A stretch of DNA of 7,411 nt from Thermoleophilia bacterium (GCA_017882555.1 JADGPH010000273.1:1-7411), one strand, 5' to 3'. Counted from the first letter of the stretch, positions 1 through 6,911 are shown. Made by a program: numbers and translations. The notes: generated by a model from the letters alone, not told the origin.

Positions 1-212
1 GTATGGCGTGCTGTGATGGTCGCGCGTGGCGATGCGAACCCAGCTCGATGCGGCCGGCGTGCCCGGCACGGTGGCGTGGTCCGACTACCATCACGCGTGA
101 CATGGGCCCGAAGATCACATTGCAGCGCGACCCCCCCGCGATATGGTCGCGGTACAGCGCATCGGTCACCGCGGGTATGCGCCCGCTCGCGACCGCGTCC
201 CTCGAGAGACCC

Positions 213-230
213 GCGTCGTCGTCACGACGC
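213..230. repeat. Perfect 7-bp hairpin, alternative to the larger palindrome
   Basis: GCGTCGT (213-219) and ACGACGC (224-230) are perfect reverse complements around a 4-nt loop (CGTC). No T-tract follows, so it is not a canonical intrinsic terminator. Its right arm is also part of the left arm of the palindrome at 223-245, so in RNA the two structures would exclude each other. Function is unknown. Confidence 0.5.
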
Positions 231-245
231 ATACGATGCTTCGTG
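223..245. repeat. 23-bp imperfect palindrome containing a TACGAT hexamer
   Basis: Left arm CACGACGCAT (223-232) pairs with right arm ATGCTTCGTG (236-245) at 9 of 10 positions around the centre ACG. The hexamer TACGAT at 232-237, identical to the candidate -10 of lhr, sits across the centre. It could be an operator over a promoter for the downstream membrane-protein gene, or a leader-RNA hairpin. No good -35 box is visible upstream. A match this long in a GC-rich stretch could also be chance. Confidence 0.45.
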
Positions 246-277
246 CGGGACGTATCAGGCACTTCGATCGGGGCGGT

Positions 278-283
278 AAGGAG
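278..283 (+). promoter_or_regulatory. Strong Shine-Dalgarno for the mini-ORF at 291
   Basis: AAGGAG lies 7 nt before the ATG at 291, an ideal ribosome-binding site. No start codon in the YihY frame lies at a suitable distance downstream of it, so it appears to serve the 14-codon mini-ORF. By contrast, the bases just before the YihY ATG at 332 are only a G-run. Confidence 0.5.
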
Positions 284-290
284 CGGTTTG

Positions 291-335
291 ATGGGTGGGC
301 ATCGGCAGAGGCGGCATGGCGGGGGGCGCGGATGA
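291..335 (+). CDS. Putative 14-aa leader peptide overlapping the YihY-family start
   Basis: ATG at 291 opens a 14-residue peptide, MGGHRQRRHGGGRG, ending in TGA at 333-335. That stop overlaps the ATG of the membrane-protein gene at 332 as ATGA, the classic geometry of translational coupling. AAGGAG at 278-283 gives it a better ribosome-binding site than the downstream gene has. Composition is extreme: seven Gly, four Arg and two His. I infer that ribosomes load here and re-initiate at 332. An attenuator-type role sensing Arg or His decoding is possible but speculative, because no clear terminator/antiterminator pair lies between it and the gene. It may instead be an accidental short ORF. Confidence 0.35.
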   Translation: MGGHRQRRHGGGRG

Positions 336-1279
336 GCACCACGCCGGGCCTTGAGCCGAAGCTGTCAGAGTCACCCGAAGGGACTGTCGCCGGTTCGCTG
401 TCGCCGCGAACGCGGACCCAGCGGCTGTTGGATGAATCATGGGATGTGGTGGTGCACGCCCAGCGGCACCGCACCACCGGGCTGGCGAGTCAATTCGCCT
501 ACAACGCGTTCATCGCCACGGTGCCGATGCTATTGGCGCTGCTTGCGGCGGTGAATGTGCTCGCCGGTGTCGGGGCGACCAATCGCGTGGTGCGGACCTA
601 TAACGAAGAGATCCCTACGGCCTACCAGTCCGCGCTGCACTCGCTGCTGAACTCCGCGTTGCGGGATCAGAACCGTGCAGCGGCGGTGTTGGTGCTCGGT
701 GCGGTCGGTGCCTTGTACCTGGCGGGGAACGCCGTCGGGTCGCTGATGGTGGGACTCGACCGCGCCCGAGAGGCTTCCGATCGCACCTGGGTGGTCGGCA
801 AACTCGTGGGGCTCCGAATCGCCGCGATTTGGATCATGCTCGCGACCGCGGTGAACATCGCGATCTTACTGGGACAGTCCGTGGTGTCGATCATTTCCCG
901 GCACTGGGGCCTGTCGACCGGCGACCACAACACCTTGCAGGGGTTCGTCTTCTTCCTCGGGACGCTCGTCCTGTTGGCAATGGTGTGGGTCTTGTATCGG
1001 GTCGGACCGAATGCGCCCGTGCGAGAGGCGCGCGCGTATCTGCCGGGCATGCTGGTCGCCGCGGCGGGGATCGTGGCCTTCACGCAGTTGTTCGCTGGCT
1101 ACGTCGACCGCTTTGGCGGATTCTCGGTGTACGGGGCACTGTTCGGTGTCGTGATCTATCTCACCCTCCTCTGGGCCGTTGGCGCGACGATCCTGATGGG
1201 TGCGGAGATCAACGAGGCTGTCGTACGGCGCCGAGCCGGCCGGCGCGCGCCCGCGCGCAGAGGTTCGGTCGACCCTTAG
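332..1279 (+). CDS. YihY/virulence factor BrkB family membrane protein
   Basis: The 315-residue product is an integral inner-membrane protein of the YihY/BrkB family, whose members are usually around 300 residues and mostly of unknown transport or envelope function. About six membrane segments can be seen near residues 54-78, 115-140, 161-188, 205-223, 236-256 and 265-290. Family hallmarks are the first-helix motif around YNAFIATVPMLLALLA (57-72), YRVGPNAPVREARAYLPG (222-239), and the last helix with YGALFGVVIYLTLLW then GAEIN (267-294). The N-terminal 50 residues are hydrophilic, and the C-terminal tail (298-310) is Arg-rich, consistent with cytoplasmic ends. I chose ATG 332 because homology-like sequence begins after it and the upstream in-frame extension is not family-like; the ribosome-binding site is poor and translation may be coupled to the mini-ORF. 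The gene converges on nei2 with overlapping stops. Old 'ribonuclease BN' labels for this family are considered incorrect. Confidence 0.9.
   Translation: MSTTPGLEPKLSESPEGTVAGSLSPRTRTQRLLDESWDVVVHAQRHRTTGLASQFAYNAFIATVPMLLALLAAVNVLAGVGATNRVVRTYNEEIPTAYQSALHSLLNSALRDQNRAAAVLVLGAVGALYLAGNAVGSLMVGLDRAREASDRTWVVGKLVGLRIAAIWIMLATAVNIAILLGQSVVSIISRHWGLSTGDHNTLQGFVFFLGTLVLLAMVWVLYRVGPNAPVREARAYLPGMLVAAAGIVAFTQLFAGYVDRFGGFSVYGALFGVVIYLTLLWAVGATILMGAEINEAVVRRRAGRRAPARRGSVDP
1276..1279. other. Overlapping convergent stop codons
   Basis: The plus-strand TAG of the YihY-family gene (1277-1279) and the minus-strand TAA of nei2 (1278-1276) share two bases, so the two genes overlap tail to tail by 4 nt. No spacer is left for a terminator. 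Just inside the YihY gene lie a GC-only hairpin (GCGCGC arms, 1243-1258), a 10-bp palindrome (GCCGGCCGGC, 1235-1244) and GGTCGACC (1267-1274). None has a T-tract on either strand. Confidence 0.85.
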
Positions 1280-2091
1280 CGTTGGCAGGCCGGGCACCAG
1301 TAGGTGTTCCGGCATGTGTCGCCTTGGGCGCGCACGTGCACCGGTGTCCGGCAGCGCCGGCACGGCTTGCGCGCCCGCCCGTAGACCCAACGCTGACCAG
1401 ACGGCCCGTACGAGGGGAGCCATCCCGGCGGGTCGTAGGTGGAGATGGCTCCGCGCTGGCGGGTGCCTTTGCCCAGCAACTCGGCGGCGATCGTGGCGAT
1501 CCGGGCGGCCTCGTCCGGGGTGATGGATCCCACCGATCGCCACGGATCGACGCCCGCCAGAAAGAGCGACTCGCTCTTGTACACGTTGCCGATGCCGGAG
1601 ATCACGCGTTGATCGAGGATGGCCTCGCCGATCTCGCGCGAGGGCGTGATCTGGGTCAATGCACGCGGCAGGGCATCCGCAGGGTCGACCTCGGGATCCA
1701 GCAGATCTGGTCCCAGGGACCGCACGATCCCCGGCAGCGGCTCGCCGGGCTCCACCAGACGCACGTTCGGGCAGCGCACCAGGATCGCGGTGTACCCGGG
1801 GACCGAGAACCCCACCATCACTGGCCCGCGTGACACGGTCGTGCTCGCGTCGAGCAGGTGCCAGACCCCCGACATCATCAGGTGCGAGACGAGCACGCGG
1901 CCGCTGGCGAACCGCAGCAGGTGATGTTTCCCGCGGGCTTCGGCGGCGGTGATCGATTCACCCATAAGGCGGTCCGGGAGACGTTGGACGCGCACCCGCG
2001 GGTCGGTGCTCCAGGCCTCGATGATCGTGCGCCCGACCAGGCACCGCGAAAACCGCGCGGCGTTGCGATGGCTGACCTGCCCCTCAGGCAC
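1276..2091 (-). CDS. nei2: Nei2-type Fpg/Nei DNA glycosylase (endonuclease VIII-like)
   Basis: This 271-residue enzyme should remove oxidised bases from DNA and cut the strand by beta/delta elimination during base-excision repair in the cytoplasm. It begins MPEG: Pro2 is the Schiff-base nucleophile and Glu3 the general acid once Met is removed, which fixes the start at GTG 2091. Lys55 in RGKH matches the conserved catalytic Lys. The helix-two-turn-helix is at 158-177 (LDQRVISGIGNVYKSESLFL). A C-terminal zinc finger uses Cys244/Cys247 and Cys266/Cys269, followed by the terminal Gln-Arg that carries the conserved Arg. The layout closely resembles mycobacterial Nei2, which ends in the same WCPACQR. 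The gene overlaps the end of lhr by 8 nt; an AAGGG (2107-2103) lies 11 nt upstream, so translation is probably coupled. Substrate range (Nei-like oxidised pyrimidines versus Fpg-like 8-oxoguanine) cannot be settled by reading, though Nei2 fits better. Confidence 0.92.
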   Translation of the reverse strand: MPEGQVSHRNAARFSRCLVGRTIIEAWSTDPRVRVQRLPDRLMGESITAAEARGKHHLLRFASGRVLVSHLMMSGVWHLLDASTTVSRGPVMVGFSVPGYTAILVRCPNVRLVEPGEPLPGIVRSLGPDLLDPEVDPADALPRALTQITPSREIGEAILDQRVISGIGNVYKSESLFLAGVDPWRSVGSITPDEAARIATIAAELLGKGTRQRGAISTYDPPGWLPSYGPSGQRWVYGRARKPCRRCRTPVHVRAQGDTCRNTYWCPACQR

Positions 2092-5000
2092 GCAGCATCA
2101 AGCCCTTGAGATCGATGCGGAAGCCCGCGTCGACCAGCGCCGAATGCCAGGGCGAATCGATGACCGCCACGCCGTCGATTCGGGTGATGATGAGCCGTCG
2201 TGAGCGATCCTCCCGGACCCACGCGGCAAGCGCGCCAAGTGCACGGCGAATCTGGTCGGGCTCTGGCTCTCCGAAGCTCACAAGGCCGTGGCCACCCCGC
2301 TCGACGTAGAGCACGGGGCGACCGCCGCGGAGCACCACCTGGGCGCCAAACGCACGCGCCGGGCTTCGGCGTCCAGAGGTCTCGGGCCAGGGGAGCGCCG
2401 CTCCGTAGGGCTGCGCCGGATCGGCGGCCCCGAGCACAAGCACGTGCGCATCTGCCGGTGACTCGCGCATGTCCCTGATTCGCTCCACGGCACTGGCAAG
2501 CGCGAATTGCGCCCCGCCGAGCCCCTCGACAAAGTAGCCGCGACGACAGGCGCCGAGGACTTCCAGTTGCGCGAACGCGGGGTAGATTGCGGCAAACCCC
2601 CCCTCGAGCACTTCGGCGCGGATCGCACCGCGGGTCACCAGGCCGTGGCGCTCGAGGAGGAGTTCGGCGAGTGCGCGACGACGCTCGTCCGGACTCGGCG
2701 TGGCACGATCGGTCAAGGCAGCAGTGCGCGACCAGCGCCCCGCGAGTGCCGATCGGGTGTTGCGGTGCGCGGTGCGTACCAACGCGCGTCGTCGGGAGGT
2801 GCCTGCCGAGGTGGTTGTGGCCGGCATTTTTCGGGGCGCCCGCAGGGGCGCCCACAGGTCATTGGTGACCTCGCCCGCCCATACGAGCCCCCAGAGAGTC
2901 GAGAAGAGCACCTCGCGTGGCGCGTCGACGACTTGGGCGAGGTCATCCCAAAACAGCGCTCCGCGCGCGAGGGCGTCCCGTACGGCGGCCGACGTCGCAT
3001 CGTCGGGCGGTGGCCCGCCGGGGGCGGTCGACCCGACCCACGCCAACTCATCACGCAGGTAGATGGCGACTCGTGACCCGGTGCCGCCGATCCAGATGAT
3101 TTCTCCGGAGGCCGCGAGCTCATCGATCCACGCGGGGTTGTAGCCGCCCAGTCGACGCGGCAACACTTCGCTCTCCCATTGGGCGGCGGGCAGGCTGATG
3201 CCCTGCAGGGTCCGAATGACCTCGCGCACGCCCTCGGGCCCGCCCACCCCGCGGGGATGGTCGATGCGGTGCCAGGCCGGTAGGAATCGCCCGAGCACCT
3301 CGGGGTCGGCGGGCTCAACCTCGCGCCGCAGGATCGCCAGGCTCGCGCGCCGCAGGCGACGAAGTACGTCCGGGTTGCACCACTCGGTTCCCGCGCCGCC
3401 GGGGACGAGGTCGCCGCGCACCAGCGCCCCGCGGCCCTCCAGAATGCCGAGTACGGTGTCGGCTGCATCGCGGGTGATCCCCATGCGGCTCGCGAGCGCG
3501 GCGGAGACAAATGGTCCGCGCGTGGCGGCGTACCGGGCGACGATACCCACCAGCGCCTGGTCGGTCGGTTCCAAGAAGGCCTGGGGGAGACCGGCCGGAG
3601 GCATCACCCCGAGCGCGTCACGATACCGCCCCGCGTCTTCGGCGGCGATGAAGCGGATCTCGTCGGCGATGCGAATGTTGGTCGCGCGACGCTCGCGGAC
3701 GAGCTGCGCGGTCCACGCGGATGGATCGGCGTCCGGGAGGATCCGCGCGGTGATTTCGTCGGAGCCGAGATCGCCGATGCGGCGCAACAGATCATGGAGC
3801 TCGTCGGGGGTGCGCGCCCGCGTGCGCTCGGCGGTGCCTTGGAGTTCGGCGTGGACGTGGGCGATCGCCTCGGGGTCGATCAGATCGCGGAGCTCGTCGC
3901 GACCGAGCAGCTCCCGCAGCAGATCCCGATCGAGCGCCAGCGCATGTGCGCGGCGTTCGGCGACGGGCGCGTCGCCTTCGTACATGTAGCTGGCGACGAA
4001 GGCGAACAACAGATTGGCCGCAAACGGTGACGGCACCTGGGTCTCGACGTCGACGACCCCGACCTCACCCGTCCCGATGTGCGCCAGCAACCTGCGCAAC
4101 GCCGGGAGGTCAAACCAGTCGTTCAGGCACTCGCGGTAGGTCTCGAGGATGATCGGGAAGCTGCCGTACTGACGGGCCACCTCGAGCAGGGACGCCGCGC
4201 GCAGCCGCTGTTGCCACAGGGGTGTGCGTTGGCCCGGTCGACGACGCGGGATGAGCAGCGCCCGGGCTGCGTTCTCTCGGAACCGGGCGCCGAACAGCGC
4301 CGTGCGCGCGAGCTCTCCAAGGATGCGCTCGTCAAGATCGTCGGGGGTCATCAGGGCGATCTCGGGATCGGGTGCCACATCAGCATCAGGCAGATGAATG
4401 GCGATGCCATCGTCGGTCCAGATCCCGTGCACGTCCTGACCGGTTCGCTCGCGGATCGCGGCGGTGATCGCCATCGCCCACGGCGCGTGCACGCGGGCTC
4501 CGAACGGGGTCAGCACGCACAGTCGCCAGTCCCCGATCTCGTCCCGGAAGCGTTCGATGACGATCGCCCGATCGCTCGGCACGGACCCGGTGGCATCGGC
4601 TTGGTCATGGAGATACGCCACGAGATTCGTCGCGGCGCGCTCATCGAAGGCGCTCTCGGCGCGCAGGCGTTCGTGGGCCGCGCGCGGTGGCATGGCCACG
4701 AGTTCGCGGGCGAGCTTGCCGACGGCGGCACCGAGTTCGGCGGGCCGGCCCATGTCCTCGCCACGCCAGAACGGCACCACCCCCGGGACTCCCGGCGCGG
4801 GGGAGACCAGGACGCGGTCGCGGGTAATCTGCTCGATGCGCCAGCTCGACGCCCCGAGCAGGAACGTCTGACCCGCCCGCGCTTCGTAGACCATCTCCTC
4901 ATCGAGTTCACCGACGCGGCTTGACCCGTCGGCCAAGTAGACCCCGTACATGCCGCGGTCGGGGATCGTCCCGGCGTTCGTGATCGCCAATTGCCGCGCC

Positions 5001-6529
5001 CCGGGGCGCCCACGTACGGTTCCGGCAACCCGATCCCAGATGACCCGCGGGCGCAACTCGGCAAATTCGTCGGAGGGATACCGCCCGGCAAGCATGTCGA
5101 GCACGTTGTCGAGTTGCTCCGCGGTGAGCTCACTAAACGGGTAGGCGCCGCGGGCGAGGGTCAGCAGGTCGGCCAGGTCCCACGGGGTCTCGGCGCAGAT
5201 CGCCACCAGCTGCTGGGCAAGGACATCCAACGGCAGGCGTGGGACGGTCGTGTGCTCAATCTCGCCGGACTGCATCCGCGCGACAATCGCCGCGCACTCG
5301 AGCAGATCGCCGCGAAACTTCGGGAAGATCCGGCCCCGGCTCTCGCCGCCGACCTGATGGCCGGAGCGACCGATCCGCTGGATGCCGCGCGCGACACTGC
5401 GCGGGCTCTCGACCTGGATGACCAGATCGATTGCTCCCATGTCGATCCCGAGCTCGAGGCTGCTCGTGGCCACCAGTGCCGGAAGCTCGCCCGCCTTGAG
5501 CGCCTCTTCGATGATGGTGCGTTGTTCACGGGCGAGGCTGCCATGGTGGGCTCGGGCAATGTCGGCGTCGGCGAGCTCGTTAATGCGCAGCGCCAGCCGC
5601 TCGGCCAAGCGTCGATTGTTGACAAATACCAGCGTCGAGGTGTGGGCCTGGATCAACTTGACCAGCTGCGGGTAGATCGCCGGCCAGATCGAGCCACCCA
5701 GCGCCCCACCGCCCGCCACGAATTCCGTGTTCGCTGCCATCGGATGGGGTCCGTCGTCGCTGAGCGCGGCCATGTCCTCGACGGGGACGATCACCTCGAG
5801 CTGCATCGGCTTGCGCGCGCCGGCGTCCGCGATGGTCACCGTGCGCGGGACACCGGTGCGGTTCTGGCCACCGAGAAAGCGCGCGATCTCCGAAAGCGGC
5901 CGTTGGGTCGCCGACAGCCCGATGCGTTGCAGGGCGCCACCGTGCGAGTCGACCAGCCACTCGAGCCGCTCGAGCGAGAGCGCCAGATGTGTACCGCGCT
6001 TGGTCGCAGCGACCGAATGGATCTCATCGATGATGACGGTCCGGACGCCTGCGAGGATTGAGGTCGCCCGCGAGGTCAGCATCAGGTACAGGCTCTCGGG
6101 GGTCGTGATCAGGACATCGGGCGGGTGGCGCAACATGTGCGCGCGATCGCGAGGGGGTGTGTCGCCGGTGCGGACCCCGACCCGGATCTCCGGCGGGGTT
6201 ACCCCGGCCCGCATGGCTGCATCGCGCAGTCCTGCCAGCGGCCCGTGGAGGTTGCGCTCGACGTCGTAGTTGAGGGCCTTCAGCGGGGAGACATAAAGGA
6301 CGCGATCCGGCGTCCGACCCGCGATTTGGGCAGCCATGATCTGGTCGAGTGCCCACAGGAAGGCGGCGAGGGTCTTCCCGGAGCCCGTCGGGGCGAGAAT
6401 CAGCGTGTGTTCGCCCGCGGCGATTGCCGGCCAGCCGGCCTTTTGCGCGTCGGTCGGCGCGGCGAACGCGCGCGCAAACCATTCCGCGGTCAGCGGGTGG
6501 AAGGCATCGAGGGCGGGGTCCTGCGCCAC
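2084..6529 (-). CDS. lhr: Lhr-family ATP-dependent helicase, full-length (core plus CTD)
   Basis: The 1481-residue product is a superfamily 2 3'-to-5' DNA translocase/helicase, near the length of mycobacterial and E. coli Lhr (about 1500). In order: an N-terminal FHPLTAEWF/PTDAQKAGWPAI segment (10-36), Walker A APTGSGKT (46-53), motif Ia SPLKAL (81-86), DEIH box (168-171), SAT motif III (206-208), motif V TSSLELGID (355-363) and motif VI QRIGRSGH (384-391). The Lhr-specific stretch VIWDRVAGT...GTIPDRGM follows at about 496-527. The long C-terminal domain ends in a signature region (1364-1481: DPAQPYGAALPWPE, VERGG, RIDG, DAGFR), so both the Lhr core and the CTD of winged-helix modules are present. 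I chose GTG 6529: the frame stays open to 6739, but that extension lies antisense to clpS, is not Lhr-like, and a TACGAT box sits 6 nt before the GTG. lhr heads an operon with nei2, as in mycobacteria, where Lhr is linked to DNA-damage responses. I see no LexA-type box upstream. Confidence 0.95.
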   Translation of the reverse strand: MAQDPALDAFHPLTAEWFARAFAAPTDAQKAGWPAIAAGEHTLILAPTGSGKTLAAFLWALDQIMAAQIAGRTPDRVLYVSPLKALNYDVERNLHGPLAGLRDAAMRAGVTPPEIRVGVRTGDTPPRDRAHMLRHPPDVLITTPESLYLMLTSRATSILAGVRTVIIDEIHSVAATKRGTHLALSLERLEWLVDSHGGALQRIGLSATQRPLSEIARFLGGQNRTGVPRTVTIADAGARKPMQLEVIVPVEDMAALSDDGPHPMAANTEFVAGGGALGGSIWPAIYPQLVKLIQAHTSTLVFVNNRRLAERLALRINELADADIARAHHGSLAREQRTIIEEALKAGELPALVATSSLELGIDMGAIDLVIQVESPRSVARGIQRIGRSGHQVGGESRGRIFPKFRGDLLECAAIVARMQSGEIEHTTVPRLPLDVLAQQLVAICAETPWDLADLLTLARGAYPFSELTAEQLDNVLDMLAGRYPSDEFAELRPRVIWDRVAGTVRGRPGARQLAITNAGTIPDRGMYGVYLADGSSRVGELDEEMVYEARAGQTFLLGASSWRIEQITRDRVLVSPAPGVPGVVPFWRGEDMGRPAELGAAVGKLARELVAMPPRAAHERLRAESAFDERAATNLVAYLHDQADATGSVPSDRAIVIERFRDEIGDWRLCVLTPFGARVHAPWAMAITAAIRERTGQDVHGIWTDDGIAIHLPDADVAPDPEIALMTPDDLDERILGELARTALFGARFRENAARALLIPRRRPGQRTPLWQQRLRAASLLEVARQYGSFPIILETYRECLNDWFDLPALRRLLAHIGTGEVGVVDVETQVPSPFAANLLFAFVASYMYEGDAPVAERRAHALALDRDLLRELLGRDELRDLIDPEAIAHVHAELQGTAERTRARTPDELHDLLRRIGDLGSDEITARILPDADPSAWTAQLVRERRATNIRIADEIRFIAAEDAGRYRDALGVMPPAGLPQAFLEPTDQALVGIVARYAATRGPFVSAALASRMGITRDAADTVLGILEGRGALVRGDLVPGGAGTEWCNPDVLRRLRRASLAILRREVEPADPEVLGRFLPAWHRIDHPRGVGGPEGVREVIRTLQGISLPAAQWESEVLPRRLGGYNPAWIDELAASGEIIWIGGTGSRVAIYLRDELAWVGSTAPGGPPPDDATSAAVRDALARGALFWDDLAQVVDAPREVLFSTLWGLVWAGEVTNDLWAPLRAPRKMPATTTSAGTSRRRALVRTAHRNTRSALAGRWSRTAALTDRATPSPDERRRALAELLLERHGLVTRGAIRAEVLEGGFAAIYPAFAQLEVLGACRRGYFVEGLGGAQFALASAVERIRDMRESPADAHVLVLGAADPAQPYGAALPWPETSGRRSPARAFGAQVVLRGGRPVLYVERGGHGLVSFGEPEPDQIRRALGALAAWVREDRSRRLIITRIDGVAVIDSPWHSALVDAGFRIDLKGLMLRA

Positions 6530-6541
6530 ACGATGATCGTA
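6530..6541 (-). promoter_or_regulatory. Candidate leaderless promoter of lhr-nei2
   Basis: Read on the minus strand, TACGAT (6541-6536) is a good TAnnnT -10 hexamer and lies 6 nt before the lhr GTG at 6529, so transcription would start at or within a base or two of the start codon. No Shine-Dalgarno sequence precedes the GTG, in keeping with a leaderless mRNA. The -35 region is poor. ACGAT-G-ATCGT (6530-6540) is a perfect small palindrome overlapping the -10 and abutting the start codon, and could be a protein site or chance. Confidence 0.45.
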
Positions 6542-6565
6542 GACGCCGCGTTCGGTGCGCGCGTA

Positions 6566-6592
6566 TCGACTCCGGCGGTGCAGCGGTATCCT
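6566..6592 (+). promoter_or_regulatory. Candidate leaderless promoter of clpS
   Basis: TATCCT (6587-6592) matches the -10 consensus TATAAT at four of six bases and lies 7 nt before the ATG at 6600, placing the transcription start at or next to the ATG. TCGACT (6566-6571) matches TTGACA at four of six, with a short 15-nt spacer. No Shine-Dalgarno sequence precedes the ATG. The arrangement mirrors that of the divergent lhr start. Confidence 0.45.
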
Positions 6593-6599
6593 TCGCGCT

Positions 6600-6911
6600 A
6601 TGTGGAGTCTTGGAACCGCCCTTCCGCCGGACATCAAGAAGCGTCCGACGGGTCCCACCGATGATACGGGCAACGATGAGCCGGCCCATATCATCGTGCT
6701 CAACGACAACCACAACACGTTCGAGCACGTGGCCCGCACGCTGGCGTCCGTGCTCCCGGGCGTCGACTACGAGAAGGGTATGGCGTTCGCCAATCGCATC
6801 CACAGCGACGGGAAAGTCCGCGTGTGGAGCGGCCACCGCGAGATCGCCGAGTTGTATTGGGACCAGCTCAGCTCCGCCGGACTGAGCTTGGCCCCCTTGG
6901 GCGAGCGCTAG
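6600..6911 (+). CDS. clpS: ClpS-family N-degron adaptor for the Clp protease
   Basis: The 103-residue protein is a ClpS adaptor, which binds the N-terminal residue of N-degron substrates and delivers them to ClpA/ClpC-ClpP in the cytoplasm. A flexible, Pro/Asp-rich tail (about 1-28) precedes the core HIIVLNDNHNTFEHV (30-44). Asn35 and Asp36 correspond to the alpha-amino-binding Asn-Asp of E. coli ClpS, and His68 in RIHSDGK to its pocket His. The second Asp of the usual NDD is Asn37, and the pocket-gate Met position of the YTPM motif reads Phe41. The C-terminus (AELYWDQLSSAGLSLAPL, 79-96 approximately) resembles cyanobacterial ClpS-like proteins rather than E. coli ClpS. I chose ATG 6600 over the in-frame GTG 6555 because the extra 15 residues are Arg-rich and a -10-like box sits 7 nt before the ATG. 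It is divergent from lhr and only 4 nt upstream of a ThDP enzyme gene. No Clp subunit gene is in view. Confidence 0.88.
   Translation: MWSLGTALPPDIKKRPTGPTDDTGNDEPAHIIVLNDNHNTFEHVARTLASVLPGVDYEKGMAFANRIHSDGKVRVWSGHREIAELYWDQLSSAGLSLAPLGER

Larger units (their letters stand above)
1..331. other. Upstream region without a recognised gene
   Basis: I see no recognisable gene in this stretch. All three plus frames and at least one minus frame are fairly open, as expected at this base composition. On the minus strand a frame from ATG at 232-230 (or GTG at 262-260) stays open for 77 codons to the left edge. Its translation is Arg/Gly/His-rich and matches no family I know. The same frame is also open upstream of those starts, so openness is weak evidence for a gene. 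The plus frame from ATG 143 is in frame with the YihY gene, but its extra 63 residues are Arg-rich and unlike that family, so I reject it as the start. A small inverted repeat (CCGCGA/TCGCGG, 136-152, 5-nt loop) lies here in addition to the elements listed separately. This could be intergenic DNA or the 5' part of a divergent minus-strand gene. Confidence 0.5.

Noticed and set aside
1..60. tRNA-like T-arm on the minus strand (GGGTTCGCATC)
   Set aside because: The flanking bases do not form the 5-bp T stem, and no anticodon or acceptor stem could be placed.
143..331. N-terminal extension of the YihY-family protein from ATG 143
   Set aside because: The extra 63 residues are Arg-rich with poorer GC bias at third positions and do not resemble the family; starting at 332 already gives a normal length. 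The HRGYAP string recalls glycerophosphodiester phosphodiesterases but lacks the following motif.
1243..1258. GC-rich hairpin as an intrinsic terminator for the YihY-family gene
   Set aside because: It lies inside the coding sequence before the stop, encodes part of the Arg-rich tail, and has no T-tract on either side.
829..1833. Long plus-strand open frame across the YihY-nei2 junction
   Set aside because: It overlaps two strongly supported genes in other frames; the low-complexity Arg/Gly/Ala translation is typical of a GC-rich shadow frame.
4991..6061. 356-codon plus-strand open frame antisense to lhr
   Set aside because: It is fully inside the lhr helicase core and its composition mirrors the complement of conserved motifs; no family resemblance.
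6530..6599. LexA or PafBC-type DNA-damage promoter before lhr
   Set aside because: I looked for a GAAC-N4-GTTC palindrome and for a TTGTC-type -35 partner to TACGAT; only an isolated GAAC half-site is present.
6530..6739. N-terminal extension of Lhr to 6739 (including ATG 6634)
   Set aside because: It lies antisense to clpS, has no Lhr-like sequence, and Lhr homology begins just after GTG 6529, which has a -10-like box at leaderless distance.
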